Positions 42,501 to 52,146 of a DNA stretch of 64,000 nucleotides are shown in pieces; the stretch's first letter is position 1; every line of letters starts with the position of its first letter. Source of the stretch: Bryobacteraceae bacterium (GTDB lineage Bacteria; Acidobacteriota; Terriglobia; Bryobacterales; Bryobacteraceae). The stretch covers positions 1 to 64,000 of the forward strand of contig JAHDVK010000015.1 in NCBI GenBank assembly GCA_023384675.1, in the 5' to 3' direction. Below the pieces are notes generated by a model that saw only the letters and a program-made list of their open reading frames with translations, had not been told where the DNA came from and ran no database searches. Both the position numbers and the translations under genes were made by a program.

Positions 42501-43517
42501 TTAGCCAAGCAGCCGCCACCAATACCATGCAGTGCCCATCAGGAGAAGCGCTCCAAGCACGTATGCCGCCCAACGCCACCCGTTGGCGCGGGCCGGACGC
42601 ACCGGCGCTCTGACGGCCACGGTCATTTCTTCCGTGTCGGATGCCAGACGGACGGCGATGGCGTTCGCCGCACCCGCGCCCGCGTCCGTATCCCTGTCCG
42701 CGGGAGGCAGCCTCCGATGCGCCGCGCGCAGATCAACCAGGAGGTCATCGACATGCTGATACCGCTCCTCCGGCGACTTCGCCAGTGCTTTCGAAAGGAT
42801 GGGCCACAATTCGCCCGAAACTTCGGGAAGCGCCAAATCCAGCGGTATTGGCGGATCAGACAGAATGGACCGCACTGCCGTGTCAATCCGGTTCCCACGG
42901 AACGGATACTTGCCGGTGAGCATCTCGTAGAGCACGATCCCCAGCGACCAGATGTCCGTGCGCCGGTCCACGCGCCGGCCCAGCGCCTGCTCGGGCGACA
43001 TATAGCTGAGAGTGCCCAGCGTCGTGCCGCTGCAAGTGATGCGCGACCTGTCGGCCAGCATCGCGAGGCCGAAATCCGTGATCACCGCTCGCCCCTTCGC
43101 CGTTACGATTATATTGGCGCTCTTGATGTCACGATGCACAATCCCGTTGTGATGCGCTTCCCGTAATCCCTCGCCGGTCTCGATGGCATAGCGGATGGAC
43201 TGCGCCGCCGGTAAGCCATTCCCGATCAATTGACTTAGGCTCACTCCCTCCAGATACGCCATCACGATGAACAGCCGGCCATCGTTCTCCTCGATGCCGT
43301 ACACCGGGCAGATACTGGGATGGTTCAGCGCGCCAGCGGCCTGCGCTTCGCGGAAAAAGCGGACACGAAGGCTGTCGTCGGAGGCGGCCGTAGGGATCAG
43401 AAACTTGAGCGCGACAAACCGGCGCAGCAAGGTATCTTCGGCTTTGTAGACCTCCCCCATGCCTCCTTGTCCGATCTTCTCCAGGATTCGGAAATGGGCA
43501 ATCCTCTGGCTGGCCAT
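42501..43517 (-). CDS. Ser/Thr protein kinase with C-terminal membrane anchor
   Basis: 338 residues. A complete Hanks-type kinase domain at 8-280: IGQGGMGEVYKAED, VALKFL with K38, GIVHRDIKSANIIV, ITDFGLAMLAD, LGTLSYMSPEQALGRRVDRR and TDIWSLGIVLYEMLTGKYPF. A basic/Pro linker and one transmembrane helix (about 318-335: WRWAAYVLGALLLMGTAWYWW) end the protein. It has almost no extracytoplasmic part, so it probably senses via a partner rather than a fused domain. Oriented away from the TPR kinase and NTT-like genes. Confidence 0.92.
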   Translation of the reverse strand: MASQRIAHFRILEKIGQGGMGEVYKAEDTLLRRFVALKFLIPTAASDDSLRVRFFREAQAAGALNHPSICPVYGIEENDGRLFIVMAYLEGVSLSQLIGNGLPAAQSIRYAIETGEGLREAHHNGIVHRDIKSANIIVTAKGRAVITDFGLAMLADRSRITCSGTTLGTLSYMSPEQALGRRVDRRTDIWSLGIVLYEMLTGKYPFRGNRIDTAVRSILSDPPIPLDLALPEVSGELWPILSKALAKSPEERYQHVDDLLVDLRAAHRRLPPADRDTDAGAGAANAIAVRLASDTEEMTVAVRAPVRPARANGWRWAAYVLGALLLMGTAWYWWRLLG

Positions 43518-43610
43518 TTGCCTAGCCTCCGCTCACGGCCATCTTACCGCCTTGCGCACCGGAGGTCGAGAATGGGTTCACTGTTTCCGTGGAATCAAGG
43601 ATAGCAACGG

Positions 43611-43820
43611 TCAGCATTCCGGCCGTTTCCGGATGCGCGCCCGGACACCACTCGCATCCTGCAGCGGCAAGGCATCGGCAACTCCATCGCTGAACTCGCC
43701 GTCATCGTCCCCGCGCATTGCGTTACCGCGGGCGGCATGAACGCCATGGAAGGCGACGGACCCCTCCACGGCCCGGTCCTCCATCTCGTACGGCGCGTCT
43801 TCGCGAACGGCCACCACTGA
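43611..43820 (+). pseudogene. fragment of a DUF362-family (Fe-S protein) gene
   Basis: One frame ending in TGA reads ...PDTTRILQRQGIGNSIAE, LAVIVPAHCVTAGGMNAM and EGDGPLHGP. The pattern 'IVDGI.AMEGDGP..G' is the hallmark of DUF362 proteins, where it follows a conserved dicluster Fe-S region. No start, ribosome site or rest of the ~300-residue protein is present on either side, so this is a remnant. Confidence 0.45.
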
Positions 43821-44146
43821 CGTACGGCTTCTCTGGATGTTACTCTCGATCAGCTTGCTGATTTCCGGAGCCGGATTCGAATGCGGCGCCCCGCCGGAAG
43901 TCAGAAAATTCCACAACCCTGTGATGAAGAGATCGAGCGGCAGACGCCCCCGGAGCCGAGGAAAATTGTCGCCGAATTGGTCTCCCGCTGCCCGCGCGCC
44001 TTCGCACTCCGGAATCCCGGCCTCCCGATGCTGCGCTTCGGAGAGCGCTATTCGTGGCCCGCACTGCGGGCGCAGAAGCTGCAGGGTGTGGAGGCCAGAC
44101 CCGGCCCGGCGATGGCGCGCAGCGTCCGGCGAAGTGCTTCCTCAAT

Positions 44147-44260
44147 GCGCTGGAGCTAGCCGGCATTCGGAATTTCGCTTCCACGACCGCCACACCCTCG
44201 CGTCATGGTACATGATGAACGGCGGCGACCTGTATGAGCTGGCGAAGAGCCTGGAGCCGC
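44147..44260 (+). pseudogene. remnant of a tyrosine recombinase/phage integrase gene
   Basis: Two frames join across about 44,173: ALELAGIRN in one, then FRFHDRHTLASWYMMNGGDL and YELAKSLE in another. This is the C-terminal catalytic block 'FHDLRHTFASW..MNG.DL..V...LGH' with a one-base deletion and a missing Leu between HD and RH. The catalytic Tyr segment is absent. It points toward the 3' end of tRNA-Phe 45 bases away, the usual layout for an integrated element. Confidence 0.6.
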
Positions 44261-44304
44261 CTGGTTTTGGGAAGTTCTTAGCCGCCGCTAAGTCCTTTAG
44301 AATG

Positions 44305-44380
44305 TGGTGGCCAGGGACGGACTTGAACCGCCGACGCCGGCCTTTTCAGGGCCGCGCTCTACCAACTGAGCTACCTGGCC
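44305..44380 (-). tRNA. tRNA-Phe (GAA)
   Basis: 76 bases on the minus strand with a complete cloverleaf: acceptor GGCCAGG/CCTGGCC, D arm GCTC...GAGC, anticodon stem CGGCC/GGCCG with loop CTGAAAA (anticodon GAA), T arm GGCGG TTCAAGT CCGTC, discriminator A and a genomically encoded CCA. A CCA-adding enzyme is encoded 3 kb away. The 3' end borders integrase debris. Confidence 0.97.
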
Positions 44381-44410
44381 ATCAGCGCACTCACCAGTCT
44401 ACCAAATCCT

Positions 44411-45928
<1,518 letters not shown>

Positions 45929-45948
45929 GAGTAGTTTCTCCTGAATCT

Positions 45949-46944
45949 TTATGGTAGCCTCAGCCGGACGACAGCCTGGTCGCCCGGCCGGATCAGCGGC
46001 GATGGGCTGGCGAATTCCACGTACACCTTCCCATCCTCCACCGCGCGCACCGTGGCCGCAAGCCCGTCGCCCGGCAAATCCGCCACCTCCACCAGCGCCG
46101 GCAGACCTGGCGCAAGCCGCTGGAGCACCGGCGGCTCCGGCTCCAATACCACCTCCAGCGCAGTGAGATCCACGCCGATGTCAAACAGCACATCCACTTC
46201 CTTCTTGACCTCCGCTCCCGCCGATTTGCGGATCGCCACAATCAGCCCATCGACGGGCGCCAGCACATGAGCGGCGGCCAGTTCCTGACGCGCCAGCTCA
46301 AGCTCTTCCTCCTCCTGCGCCAGCGTCTTGCGCGCCGCCTCGATCTCGCGCCCCGACTGCTCGATCCGCTCCTGAATCGCGCGCGCAAGCGCCGTCAGCG
46401 TCTCGGACTCCACCTGTGCCGCCTCGGACACCCTTTGCGAGGCGTCGTGGGTGTTGCGCGCCGTTGCGCCTTCCCGCAACAGGATTCGTTGGCGTTCGAA
46501 ATCCCGCTCCGCGCGTTGAAAATCCGACCGCGCCCGCGCCGCGTCGGCCGACACTCGCGATTCCTCCAGCCGCGCCGCCAGTAACGCGCTTTCCAGCGCA
46601 CTCAGCCTTGCCTGCGCGCGTTCCCGCTCGAATTCCGCGTTCCGCTCGTTCTGCTGCAGAAACTCATTCGCGATCCGGCCCAGCATTTGCCCCTCGAACA
46701 CCTCATCGCCCGGCGCCACCGGAATCTCCTCCAGCACCCCATCCAGCGGAGCGAACACGCTCACCACGTGCAGCGCGCGCAGAATTCCTTCCAGCCGCAC
46801 TTCCGACCCGGCCGCCAGGGCTTCTTCCTTCACCGGCGCAGGCTCGGGCGGCGGCGCCTCCCGGCTGCGCCAGTAGGCCCATCCCCCCGCCGCGAAGGCA
46901 ACCGTGGCCAGCGCCACTCCCCCAAGAATCCACGACTTCTTCAT
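45949..46944 (-). CDS. HlyD/RND-type membrane-fusion (adaptor) protein
   Basis: 331 residues from the ATG at 46,944 (a GTG start 21 bases upstream is equally open; neither has a well-placed ribosome site). An N-terminal helix (WILGGVALATVAFAAGGWAY) is followed by a Pro-rich linker and a lipoyl half (VSVFAPLDGVLEEIPVAPGD, VFEGQMLGRIANEFL). Then come a long coiled coil (about 95-215) and the second lipoyl/barrel part (AAHVLAPVDGLIVAIRKSAG, FASPSPLIRPGDQAVVRLRL). It resembles adaptors of ABC or RND exporters but has no transporter gene beside it. It may serve a distant pump. Confidence 0.8.
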   Translation of the reverse strand: MKKSWILGGVALATVAFAAGGWAYWRSREAPPPEPAPVKEEALAAGSEVRLEGILRALHVVSVFAPLDGVLEEIPVAPGDEVFEGQMLGRIANEFLQQNERNAEFERERAQARLSALESALLAARLEESRVSADAARARSDFQRAERDFERQRILLREGATARNTHDASQRVSEAAQVESETLTALARAIQERIEQSGREIEAARKTLAQEEEELELARQELAAAHVLAPVDGLIVAIRKSAGAEVKKEVDVLFDIGVDLTALEVVLEPEPPVLQRLAPGLPALVEVADLPGDGLAATVRAVEDGKVYVEFASPSPLIRPGDQAVVRLRLP

Positions 46945-46976
46945 ACCTTGATCATACGTGGACACACGATTTTCGA

Positions 46977-46982
46977 TATACT
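46977..46982 (+). promoter_or_regulatory. -10 box upstream of the zinc-ribbon gene
   Basis: TATACT in the 74-base gap between the divergent adaptor and zinc-ribbon genes, 36 bases before the ATG. No convincing -35 at 17 bases. Confidence 0.35.
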
Positions 46983-47018
46983 TCCGTTCTTGCAGCTACC
47001 CAGGAGGGACTAAGAACG

Positions 47019-47351
47019 ATGTGGGGTTTGCGGCTTGGCGACGATATCGATGATTTCTGCGTAAAGTGCAAGCGAATCACCAACCATGCCGTGCTTGCCA
47101 TCATCGACGAAGCCCCCGTTAAGGTCCGTTGCCGCACCTGCTACCACGAGCAGGAGTTCCGCGACAGCGTCGCGCCGCCCACCAAGCGTGAACTGAAGAA
47201 AGCCGCCGAAGCCGAAGCCGCTGCCGCCGCCGAGGCCGAAGCCGCCGCTGAACAAGAGGCCCGCGAAACCGCGGAAGCCGAAGCCAAGGCGGCAAAGAAG
47301 AAGGCCTCCTCAAAGAAGACCGCGAAGAAGGCCGCCAAAAAGAAGAAGTAG
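47019..47351 (+). CDS. small zinc-ribbon protein with Ala/Lys-rich tail
   Basis: 110 residues with AGGAGGG 9-10 bases before the ATG. Residues 14-45 hold two cysteine pairs (CVKC and CRTC, in DFCVKCKRITNHAVL...VRCRTCYHEQEF), a zinc-ribbon-like module. The second half is a low-complexity Glu/Ala helix followed by a lysine-rich tail (AAKKKASSKKTAKKAAKKKK). The tail could bind nucleic acid or ribosomes. No specific role is known to me. Confidence 0.75.
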   Translation: MWGLRLGDDIDDFCVKCKRITNHAVLAIIDEAPVKVRCRTCYHEQEFRDSVAPPTKRELKKAAEAEAAAAAEAEAAAEQEARETAEAEAKAAKKKASSKKTAKKAAKKKK

Positions 47352-47381
47352 CGGCGGACCGCGCTTCGCTTACGATCAAGA

Positions 47382-48707
47382 ATGATGCGCGATCCCGCCC
47401 GCGATTCGGCCCTGCGGCTGGCCGCCGCTCTCCGCGAAGCCACACATCTGGTCTACTTCGTCGGCGGCTGCGTTCGCGACAAACTGCTCAACCTCCCGGT
47501 GAAGGACTACGACCTGGCCACCGATGCTCCCCCCGCGCGCCTCAAGGATCTCTTCCCCCACGCCCTCGAAGTGGGCGCGCATTTCGGCGTGGTCATTGTC
47601 CGGGAAGGCGAAGCCGAAATCCAGATCGCCACTTTCCGCTCCGACCATGCCTACCGCGATGGCCGCCGCCCCGAGGCCGTCACCTTCGAATCCGACCCCC
47701 GCCAGGACGTCCTCCGCCGCGATTTCACCATCAACGCGCTGCTCGAAGACCCCTTCACCGGCGAGGTGATCGACCATGTCAACGGCCTCGCCGACCTGCG
47801 CGCCCGCCTGCTGCGCGCCATCGGCGACCCAGCCCGCCGCTTCACCGAGGACCGCCTCCGCCTGCTCCGCGCCATCCGCTTCGCCGCGCGCCTTGGCTTC
47901 GAGATCGAGGCCGCCACCTGGGACGCCCTCGTCCGCCTCGCCCCCGCGATCACCGCCGTTTCAGTAGAACGCGTCCGCGATGAACTCTCGCGCATCCTCA
48001 CCGAGGGCGGCGCGCGCCGCGGCTGCGAACTCCTCGACGCCTCCGGCCTGCTCGAGATCCTTCTCCCCGAAATCGCGCGGATGAAGGGCGTTCCTCAACC
48101 CCCGGAGTTCCATCCCGAAGGCGACGTCTGGACCCACACCCTGCTGTTGCTTGAACATTTGCCGCCCTCGCCGCCCCTGCCACTGGCCCTCGCCGCCCTG
48201 CTGCACGATGTGGGCAAGCCGCCCACCTTTAGCGTTTCTGACCGGATCCGCTTCAACGGCCACGCGGAAGAGGGCGCGCGGCTCACGGCCCTCATCCTTC
48301 AACGCCTGAAGTACCCCGGCGCCATCATCGACACCACCGTCGCCCTCGTCAAGAACCATATGCGCTTCCTCGACCTGCCCCGCATGGGTCAGGCCGCCCG
48401 CAAACGGTTCTTCCGCCTGCCGCATTTTGACCAGCAACTCGAACTCTACCGCCTCGATCTGCTCGGCGGCCTTCGTCCTCTCAATGCTTATGAAGAGGCC
48501 CTCCGCCTGCATGAAACGCTCGCCGCCGAGGATCTGCGCCCCGCGCCGCTGGTCACCGGCGAAGACCTGATCGAACTCGGCTTCTCGCCCGGCCCCCGCT
48601 TCAAACAGATCCTCGACGCTATCGAGGAGGAGCAACTCGAAGGCGGGCTCAGCACCCGCGAACAGGCGCTTCAATTCGTCCTCGAACGCTTCGATCGCGC
48701 CGGTTAA
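47382..48707 (+). CDS. cca: CCA-adding tRNA nucleotidyltransferase / poly(A) polymerase family
   Basis: 441 residues. The class II nucleotidyltransferase head has FVGGCVRDKLL (27-36) and DYDLATDA with metal acids D42 and D44, then RRDFTINAL and RLLRAIRFAARLGF. The C-terminal part carries an HD-type motif (ALLHDVGKP) and a helical tail. The enzyme adds or repairs the tRNA 3' CCA; distinguishing it from poly(A) polymerase I or an A-adding enzyme needs phylogeny. Its TAA stop overlaps the stop of the convergent FAD enzyme gene in TTAA. Confidence 0.9.
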   Translation: MMRDPARDSALRLAAALREATHLVYFVGGCVRDKLLNLPVKDYDLATDAPPARLKDLFPHALEVGAHFGVVIVREGEAEIQIATFRSDHAYRDGRRPEAVTFESDPRQDVLRRDFTINALLEDPFTGEVIDHVNGLADLRARLLRAIGDPARRFTEDRLRLLRAIRFAARLGFEIEAATWDALVRLAPAITAVSVERVRDELSRILTEGGARRGCELLDASGLLEILLPEIARMKGVPQPPEFHPEGDVWTHTLLLLEHLPPSPPLPLALAALLHDVGKPPTFSVSDRIRFNGHAEEGARLTALILQRLKYPGAIIDTTVALVKNHMRFLDLPRMGQAARKRFFRLPHFDQQLELYRLDLLGGLRPLNAYEEALRLHETLAAEDLRPAPLVTGEDLIELGFSPGPRFKQILDAIEEEQLEGGLSTREQALQFVLERFDRAG

Positions 48708-50221
48708 CGGCCGCGCCCTGCAAACCCCAGCGCGTACTTCGCCGCCTCCACCCCGCGGTACTGCGCTTCCTCAAACAGCGACAACGCGCTCAAATCGCAG
48801 TTCGCGTAGGCGAATCCATCCCGCGGTCGCAGCCTCGCCTGCCGCCTCTCGTCGAACATCACCCCCGGCAGCGGCCTTGGCATCGCGTGTGCGATCCGGA
48901 AGATGTCGATCCGCGAAACGCACTGCCGGATATCCGGATGCGCCCGCTCCAGATCGGCCAGCACCTTCTCGCTCCAGTAGTGCCAATCTCCGCCCAGCAG
49001 CAGCCGCCGCTGATCCGCGCCCCGCCCGTCGGCCAGCGCCCAGTAGTGCGTCCACACCGTGCGCTCCTGATGCCGCGCCACGTTCTGATGCGTCGCCACC
49101 ACGTACCCGAGTGAAGGCGAACGGTAGATCACGTTGTCCCAGCACGGCGGATACCCGCGCTCGCGCGGCCAGCGTTCCAGCGTCAGATTCGACACCAGCC
49201 ACGGCGCCGTATCCATCACCCAGCGCGGCGGCGGCGGATCCACCACCCACGAAGCCAGCCACGTCGGCGCCGCCCAAACCACGCAATCCGCTTCATACAC
49301 CCGGCTCTGCGTGAACACGCGCCAGCGGACCCCGGCCCGCTCCACCCGAAACACCATCGAATTGTTTCGAACGTAAGTGCGCAATTTCGTCGCCAGCCGC
49401 CGCGTCACCCACGCGTTGCCCTCCGGCCACGTCAGCGGACCCTTCTCCTCGGACTGCCGCGCCGCGAAATAGTGGATGCCCGCCCACGCGCTGATATCGT
49501 CCACCCGGGTGCCGTAATCGTCGCGCGTCGAATAGTCCGCCAGCCAGCGCACCGGCGCGCTCGTCAATCCCTCGCGCCGCATCCACTCGCCCATCGTGAT
49601 GCGGTCCAGCGCCTGCTCCGCCGCTGTGGATTTCGCGACTCCCCGCTCCATCGGCACGGTGAACCGCCCCGTCTCGCGGTACTCTTCCATCCGCGTCGCG
49701 AACCGCTCCATCTGCCGCCGCTCTTCGCCCGTCAGCGCCGCATGCGGCTCCACGCCCTCTTCCCAGCGGCCATGAATGAACAGCCGCTCCTTCGGCGCAT
49801 GACACAGCCAGCGTTCGTCCCACACCCCATCGCGCAGCAGGCCCAGTTCGGTGAACAGCTCCCGCACCAACCCCGCTTCCGTGTCCGGCACCGGCACATA
49901 ATGCGCCGCCCAGGGATACGCCGACACCTCGTTCTCCCCGCCGCGCGCATTGCCCCCCGCTTCGTTCTCCATCTCCAGCAGCCGGAAGTCGCGGAACCCT
50001 TGCCGCTCCATCCACCACGCCGCCGACAGCCCCGCCATGCCGCCGCCCACAATCACCACCGGCACGCGCTCACTCTCGCGCGGTCTCATCAGCGGCGCGC
50101 GGTCCCGCAGCAGGTGCCCCTGCTCCACGTTTTCCAATGCGAATCCGCCCTCGATGCGCGGCGCGCCTTTTAGCGTCAGCCCCACCAGCGCCGGCGCCAG
50201 CGCCCGCCTTGTCAGCTTCAC
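48704..50221 (-). CDS. Tat-exported FAD amine-oxidase-like oxidoreductase
   Basis: 505 residues from the GTG at 50,221, which overlaps the upstream stop as GTGA; an ATG 18 bases upstream is in frame. With this start the protein begins MKLTRRALAPALVGLTLKGA, a Tat signal. The FAD-binding Rossmann fold is VVIVGGGMAGLSAAWWMERQ, with a GG-box style continuation (MENEAGGNARGGENE) seen in polyamine/amine oxidases and phytoene desaturases. VVWAAPTWLASWVV and PRPLPGVMFDERRQARLRPR are in the C-terminal half. It is the last gene of the polyamine operon, so oxidation of an aminopropyl product in the periplasm is plausible but unproven. Confidence 0.85.
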   Translation of the reverse strand: MKLTRRALAPALVGLTLKGAPRIEGGFALENVEQGHLLRDRAPLMRPRESERVPVVIVGGGMAGLSAAWWMERQGFRDFRLLEMENEAGGNARGGENEVSAYPWAAHYVPVPDTEAGLVRELFTELGLLRDGVWDERWLCHAPKERLFIHGRWEEGVEPHAALTGEERRQMERFATRMEEYRETGRFTVPMERGVAKSTAAEQALDRITMGEWMRREGLTSAPVRWLADYSTRDDYGTRVDDISAWAGIHYFAARQSEEKGPLTWPEGNAWVTRRLATKLRTYVRNNSMVFRVERAGVRWRVFTQSRVYEADCVVWAAPTWLASWVVDPPPPRWVMDTAPWLVSNLTLERWPRERGYPPCWDNVIYRSPSLGYVVATHQNVARHQERTVWTHYWALADGRGADQRRLLLGGDWHYWSEKVLADLERAHPDIRQCVSRIDIFRIAHAMPRPLPGVMFDERRQARLRPRDGFAYANCDLSALSLFEEAQYRGVEAAKYALGFAGRGR

Positions 50222-51714
50222 CGCGTGATCTCGCGCCATTCCTTATCGTAGTAGCGCACCAGCACCTGGTCGTTCAGCCGGTTCACCTCCACCGGCACCG
50301 GTCCCAGGTCCGGCGGAAACTCGAACAGCGACCGCATCGTCGCCTGGTTCAGAAACCGCAGCCCGCCCGGCAGCGTTTCCGGCGGCGTCCACTCCCGCTG
50401 CGCCCCCAGCACGAAGCCCCACTCCCCGAAGCTCGGCACATACGTGTGATACGGGTACACTTGGAATCCGCCCGCTTTCATCGTCTCCACGATGCACCAG
50501 TAGCTCTGCCGCGCGAACATCGGACTCGTTGATTGCACCGCCACCAGACCGCTGGCGCTCATATGCTGCCGCAGCAGCCGGTAAAATGCGCTCGTGTACA
50601 GCTTGCCTAGCGAATAATTGTTCGGATCGGGAAAATCCACCACCACAAAATCGAAGATCTCGTCGGACCGTTCCAGCCAGGGAAACGCGTCGTCATTCAC
50701 GATCCGAACCCGCGGCTCCGTCAGCGCGCCCGCATTCAGGCTCTTCAGCAGCGGATGCGTGGAGAACTGCTTTGTCATCTCCGGGTCCAGATCCACCAGC
50801 GTCACCGACTCCAGCCCCGGATACTTCACCAACTCCCGCACCGCCAGCCCGTCGCCGCCCCCCAACACCAGCGCCCGCTTCGCCCCCGGCAGCGATGCCA
50901 GCCCCGGATGCACCAGCGATTCGTGATACCGGTACTCATCGCGCGAGCTGAACTGCAGATGCCCGTTCAAATACAGCCGGTAATCGTCCTTCCACCGCGT
51001 CACCACCAGCCTCTGATACGGTGTCGACCGCGCGAAAATCACGTCGTCGGAATACAGCGCCGCATCCGCCGTATCCGTGATGTCGCTCGCATACACCATG
51101 CCCGCGATCAGCAACCCCACGACGGCGAACGACGCCAGCCGTTGCGACATCAGATTGCCGATATGCTCGCGGAAAATGAACGTGGACCACAGCGCCACCG
51201 CCGCGTTAATCAAGCCGAACAGCAGCGCGCTCCGCACCAGCCCCAACTTCGGCACCAGCAGCAGCGGAAACAGCAGCGACGCCCCCAGCGCCCCCAGGTA
51301 GTCCAGCGTCAGAACATTGGCGACCAATTCCCGCAGCTCGAAGCGTTCCCGCAAAATCCGCATCAACAGCGGGATCTCGAGCCCCACCAGGATCCCGATC
51401 ACCAGCACCATGCCGTACAGCAGGAAACGGAATCCGCCCGCGTAGGTAAAAGCCATAAACAGAATGGTCGACGAAAATCCGCCAATCAGTCCCACCGCCA
51501 GCTCAATGGAAATGAATCGCGAAATCAGCGCCCGGGTAATGAATCGCGATAGATACGACCCAATGCCCATCGCGAAGAGATACGCCCCGATGATCGTCGA
51601 AAACTGCAATACGGAATCGCCCAGCAGATAGCTGGCCAATGCCCCGGAGATCAGCTCATAGATCAGCCCGCAGGCGGCGATCAGAAAGACGCTGAGGAAT
51701 AAAACGTAAACCAT
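50218..51714 (-). CDS. membrane-embedded spermidine synthase-like aminopropyltransferase
   Basis: 498 residues. Six to seven transmembrane helices occupy residues 1-210. The soluble half is a SAM-methyltransferase-like fold of the spermidine-synthase family: YHESLVHP (263-270), ALVLGGGDGLAVRELVKYPG (GGGDG at 285-289), VTLVDLDPEM, RIVNDDAF and the catalytic Asp region VVVDFPDPNNYSLGKLYT (D360, D363). It would transfer aminopropyl groups from decarboxylated SAM, made by the SpeD encoded in this operon, to an amine at the membrane. The acceptor is unknown; the extra helices set it apart from cytosolic SpeE. Confidence 0.88.
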   Translation of the reverse strand: MVYVLFLSVFLIAACGLIYELISGALASYLLGDSVLQFSTIIGAYLFAMGIGSYLSRFITRALISRFISIELAVGLIGGFSSTILFMAFTYAGGFRFLLYGMVLVIGILVGLEIPLLMRILRERFELRELVANVLTLDYLGALGASLLFPLLLVPKLGLVRSALLFGLINAAVALWSTFIFREHIGNLMSQRLASFAVVGLLIAGMVYASDITDTADAALYSDDVIFARSTPYQRLVVTRWKDDYRLYLNGHLQFSSRDEYRYHESLVHPGLASLPGAKRALVLGGGDGLAVRELVKYPGLESVTLVDLDPEMTKQFSTHPLLKSLNAGALTEPRVRIVNDDAFPWLERSDEIFDFVVVDFPDPNNYSLGKLYTSAFYRLLRQHMSASGLVAVQSTSPMFARQSYWCIVETMKAGGFQVYPYHTYVPSFGEWGFVLGAQREWTPPETLPGGLRFLNQATMRSLFEFPPDLGPVPVEVNRLNDQVLVRYYDKEWREITR

Positions 51715-51732
51715 GATCCTCCGCGCCGGGCC

Positions 51733-51948
51733 CTAGTGGACCGCCGCGGCGATGATGATTGCGACGCCCAGCGAGGTCAGACCGACCACAATGGCCAGCG
51801 CCGTGTTCTGTTCGTCAATGATCTCTTTCCAGAGATTGAAGGGCGTCACCTTGTCCCATAACAGCATCGACAGGATCAGAAAAACTACGCCCAATATGGC
51901 GAAAACAAGCGCATTGATCAGCGCGGTGAAATGGAATTCCATCGGCAT
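51733..51948 (-). CDS. DUF350 small membrane protein
   Basis: 71 residues with two transmembrane helices: ALINALVFAILGVVFLILSM and ALAIVVGLTSLGVAIIIAAA, separated by a loop with a conserved acidic/aromatic segment (WDKVTPFNLWKEIIDEQN). This matches DUF350 (PF03994), often found beside polyamine/DUF4178-type genes and PspA-associated loci. The normal family has one or two such units; this is a single-unit version. Function unknown. It lies 18 bases upstream of the spermidine-synthase-like gene. Confidence 0.85.
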   Translation of the reverse strand: MPMEFHFTALINALVFAILGVVFLILSMLLWDKVTPFNLWKEIIDEQNTALAIVVGLTSLGVAIIIAAAVH

Positions 51949-51951
51949 ACT

Positions 51952-52140
51952 CTATTTGCCTCCAAACCAGCGGGGAAGAAATGCGTAGTGCGACCGGTAC
52001 ACCCCGGGATTCTCGCGCACCGACTTCGGCACGTTCTGAATCTGTGTCGCATCGGAAATGCCAAAACCGGTCCACTGCGCGAAAGCAGTCGCGCCCAGCA
52101 ACAACAGCGAATAGGCGGAATATATGGGATTCTTCAGCAT
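51952..52140 (-). CDS. 62-residue exported protein of unknown function
   Basis: Residues 1-21 (MLKNPIYSAYSLLLLGATAFA) form a signal peptide or single helix, and the mature part is about 40 polar residues (WTGFGISDATQIQNVPKSVR) ending RSHYAFLPRWFGGK. It sits between DUF350 and a DUF4178 gene with gaps of 3 and 6 bases, so it belongs to the operon. The mature part has no recognised family. It may be an accessory subunit of the membrane complex. Confidence 0.65.
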   Translation of the reverse strand: MLKNPIYSAYSLLLLGATAFAQWTGFGISDATQIQNVPKSVRENPGVYRSHYAFLPRWFGGK

Positions 52141-52146
52141 AGCCCC

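Larger units (their letters stand above)
43518..44304. other. gene debris region between kinase and tRNA-Phe
   Basis: About 790 bases without an intact gene. It contains fragments of a DUF362-type gene and of a tyrosine-recombinase gene, reported separately. Bases 43,821-44,146 show no fragment I can identify. The stretch lies on the 3' side of the tRNA and looks like the decayed remains of an integrated element. Confidence 0.55.

Noticed and set aside
46416-47018. Upstream in-frame extension of the zinc-ribbon gene by about 200 codons
   Set aside because: The extension is Arg/Pro-rich, lies antisense to the HlyD-like gene, and a consensus ribosome site precedes the ATG at 47,019.
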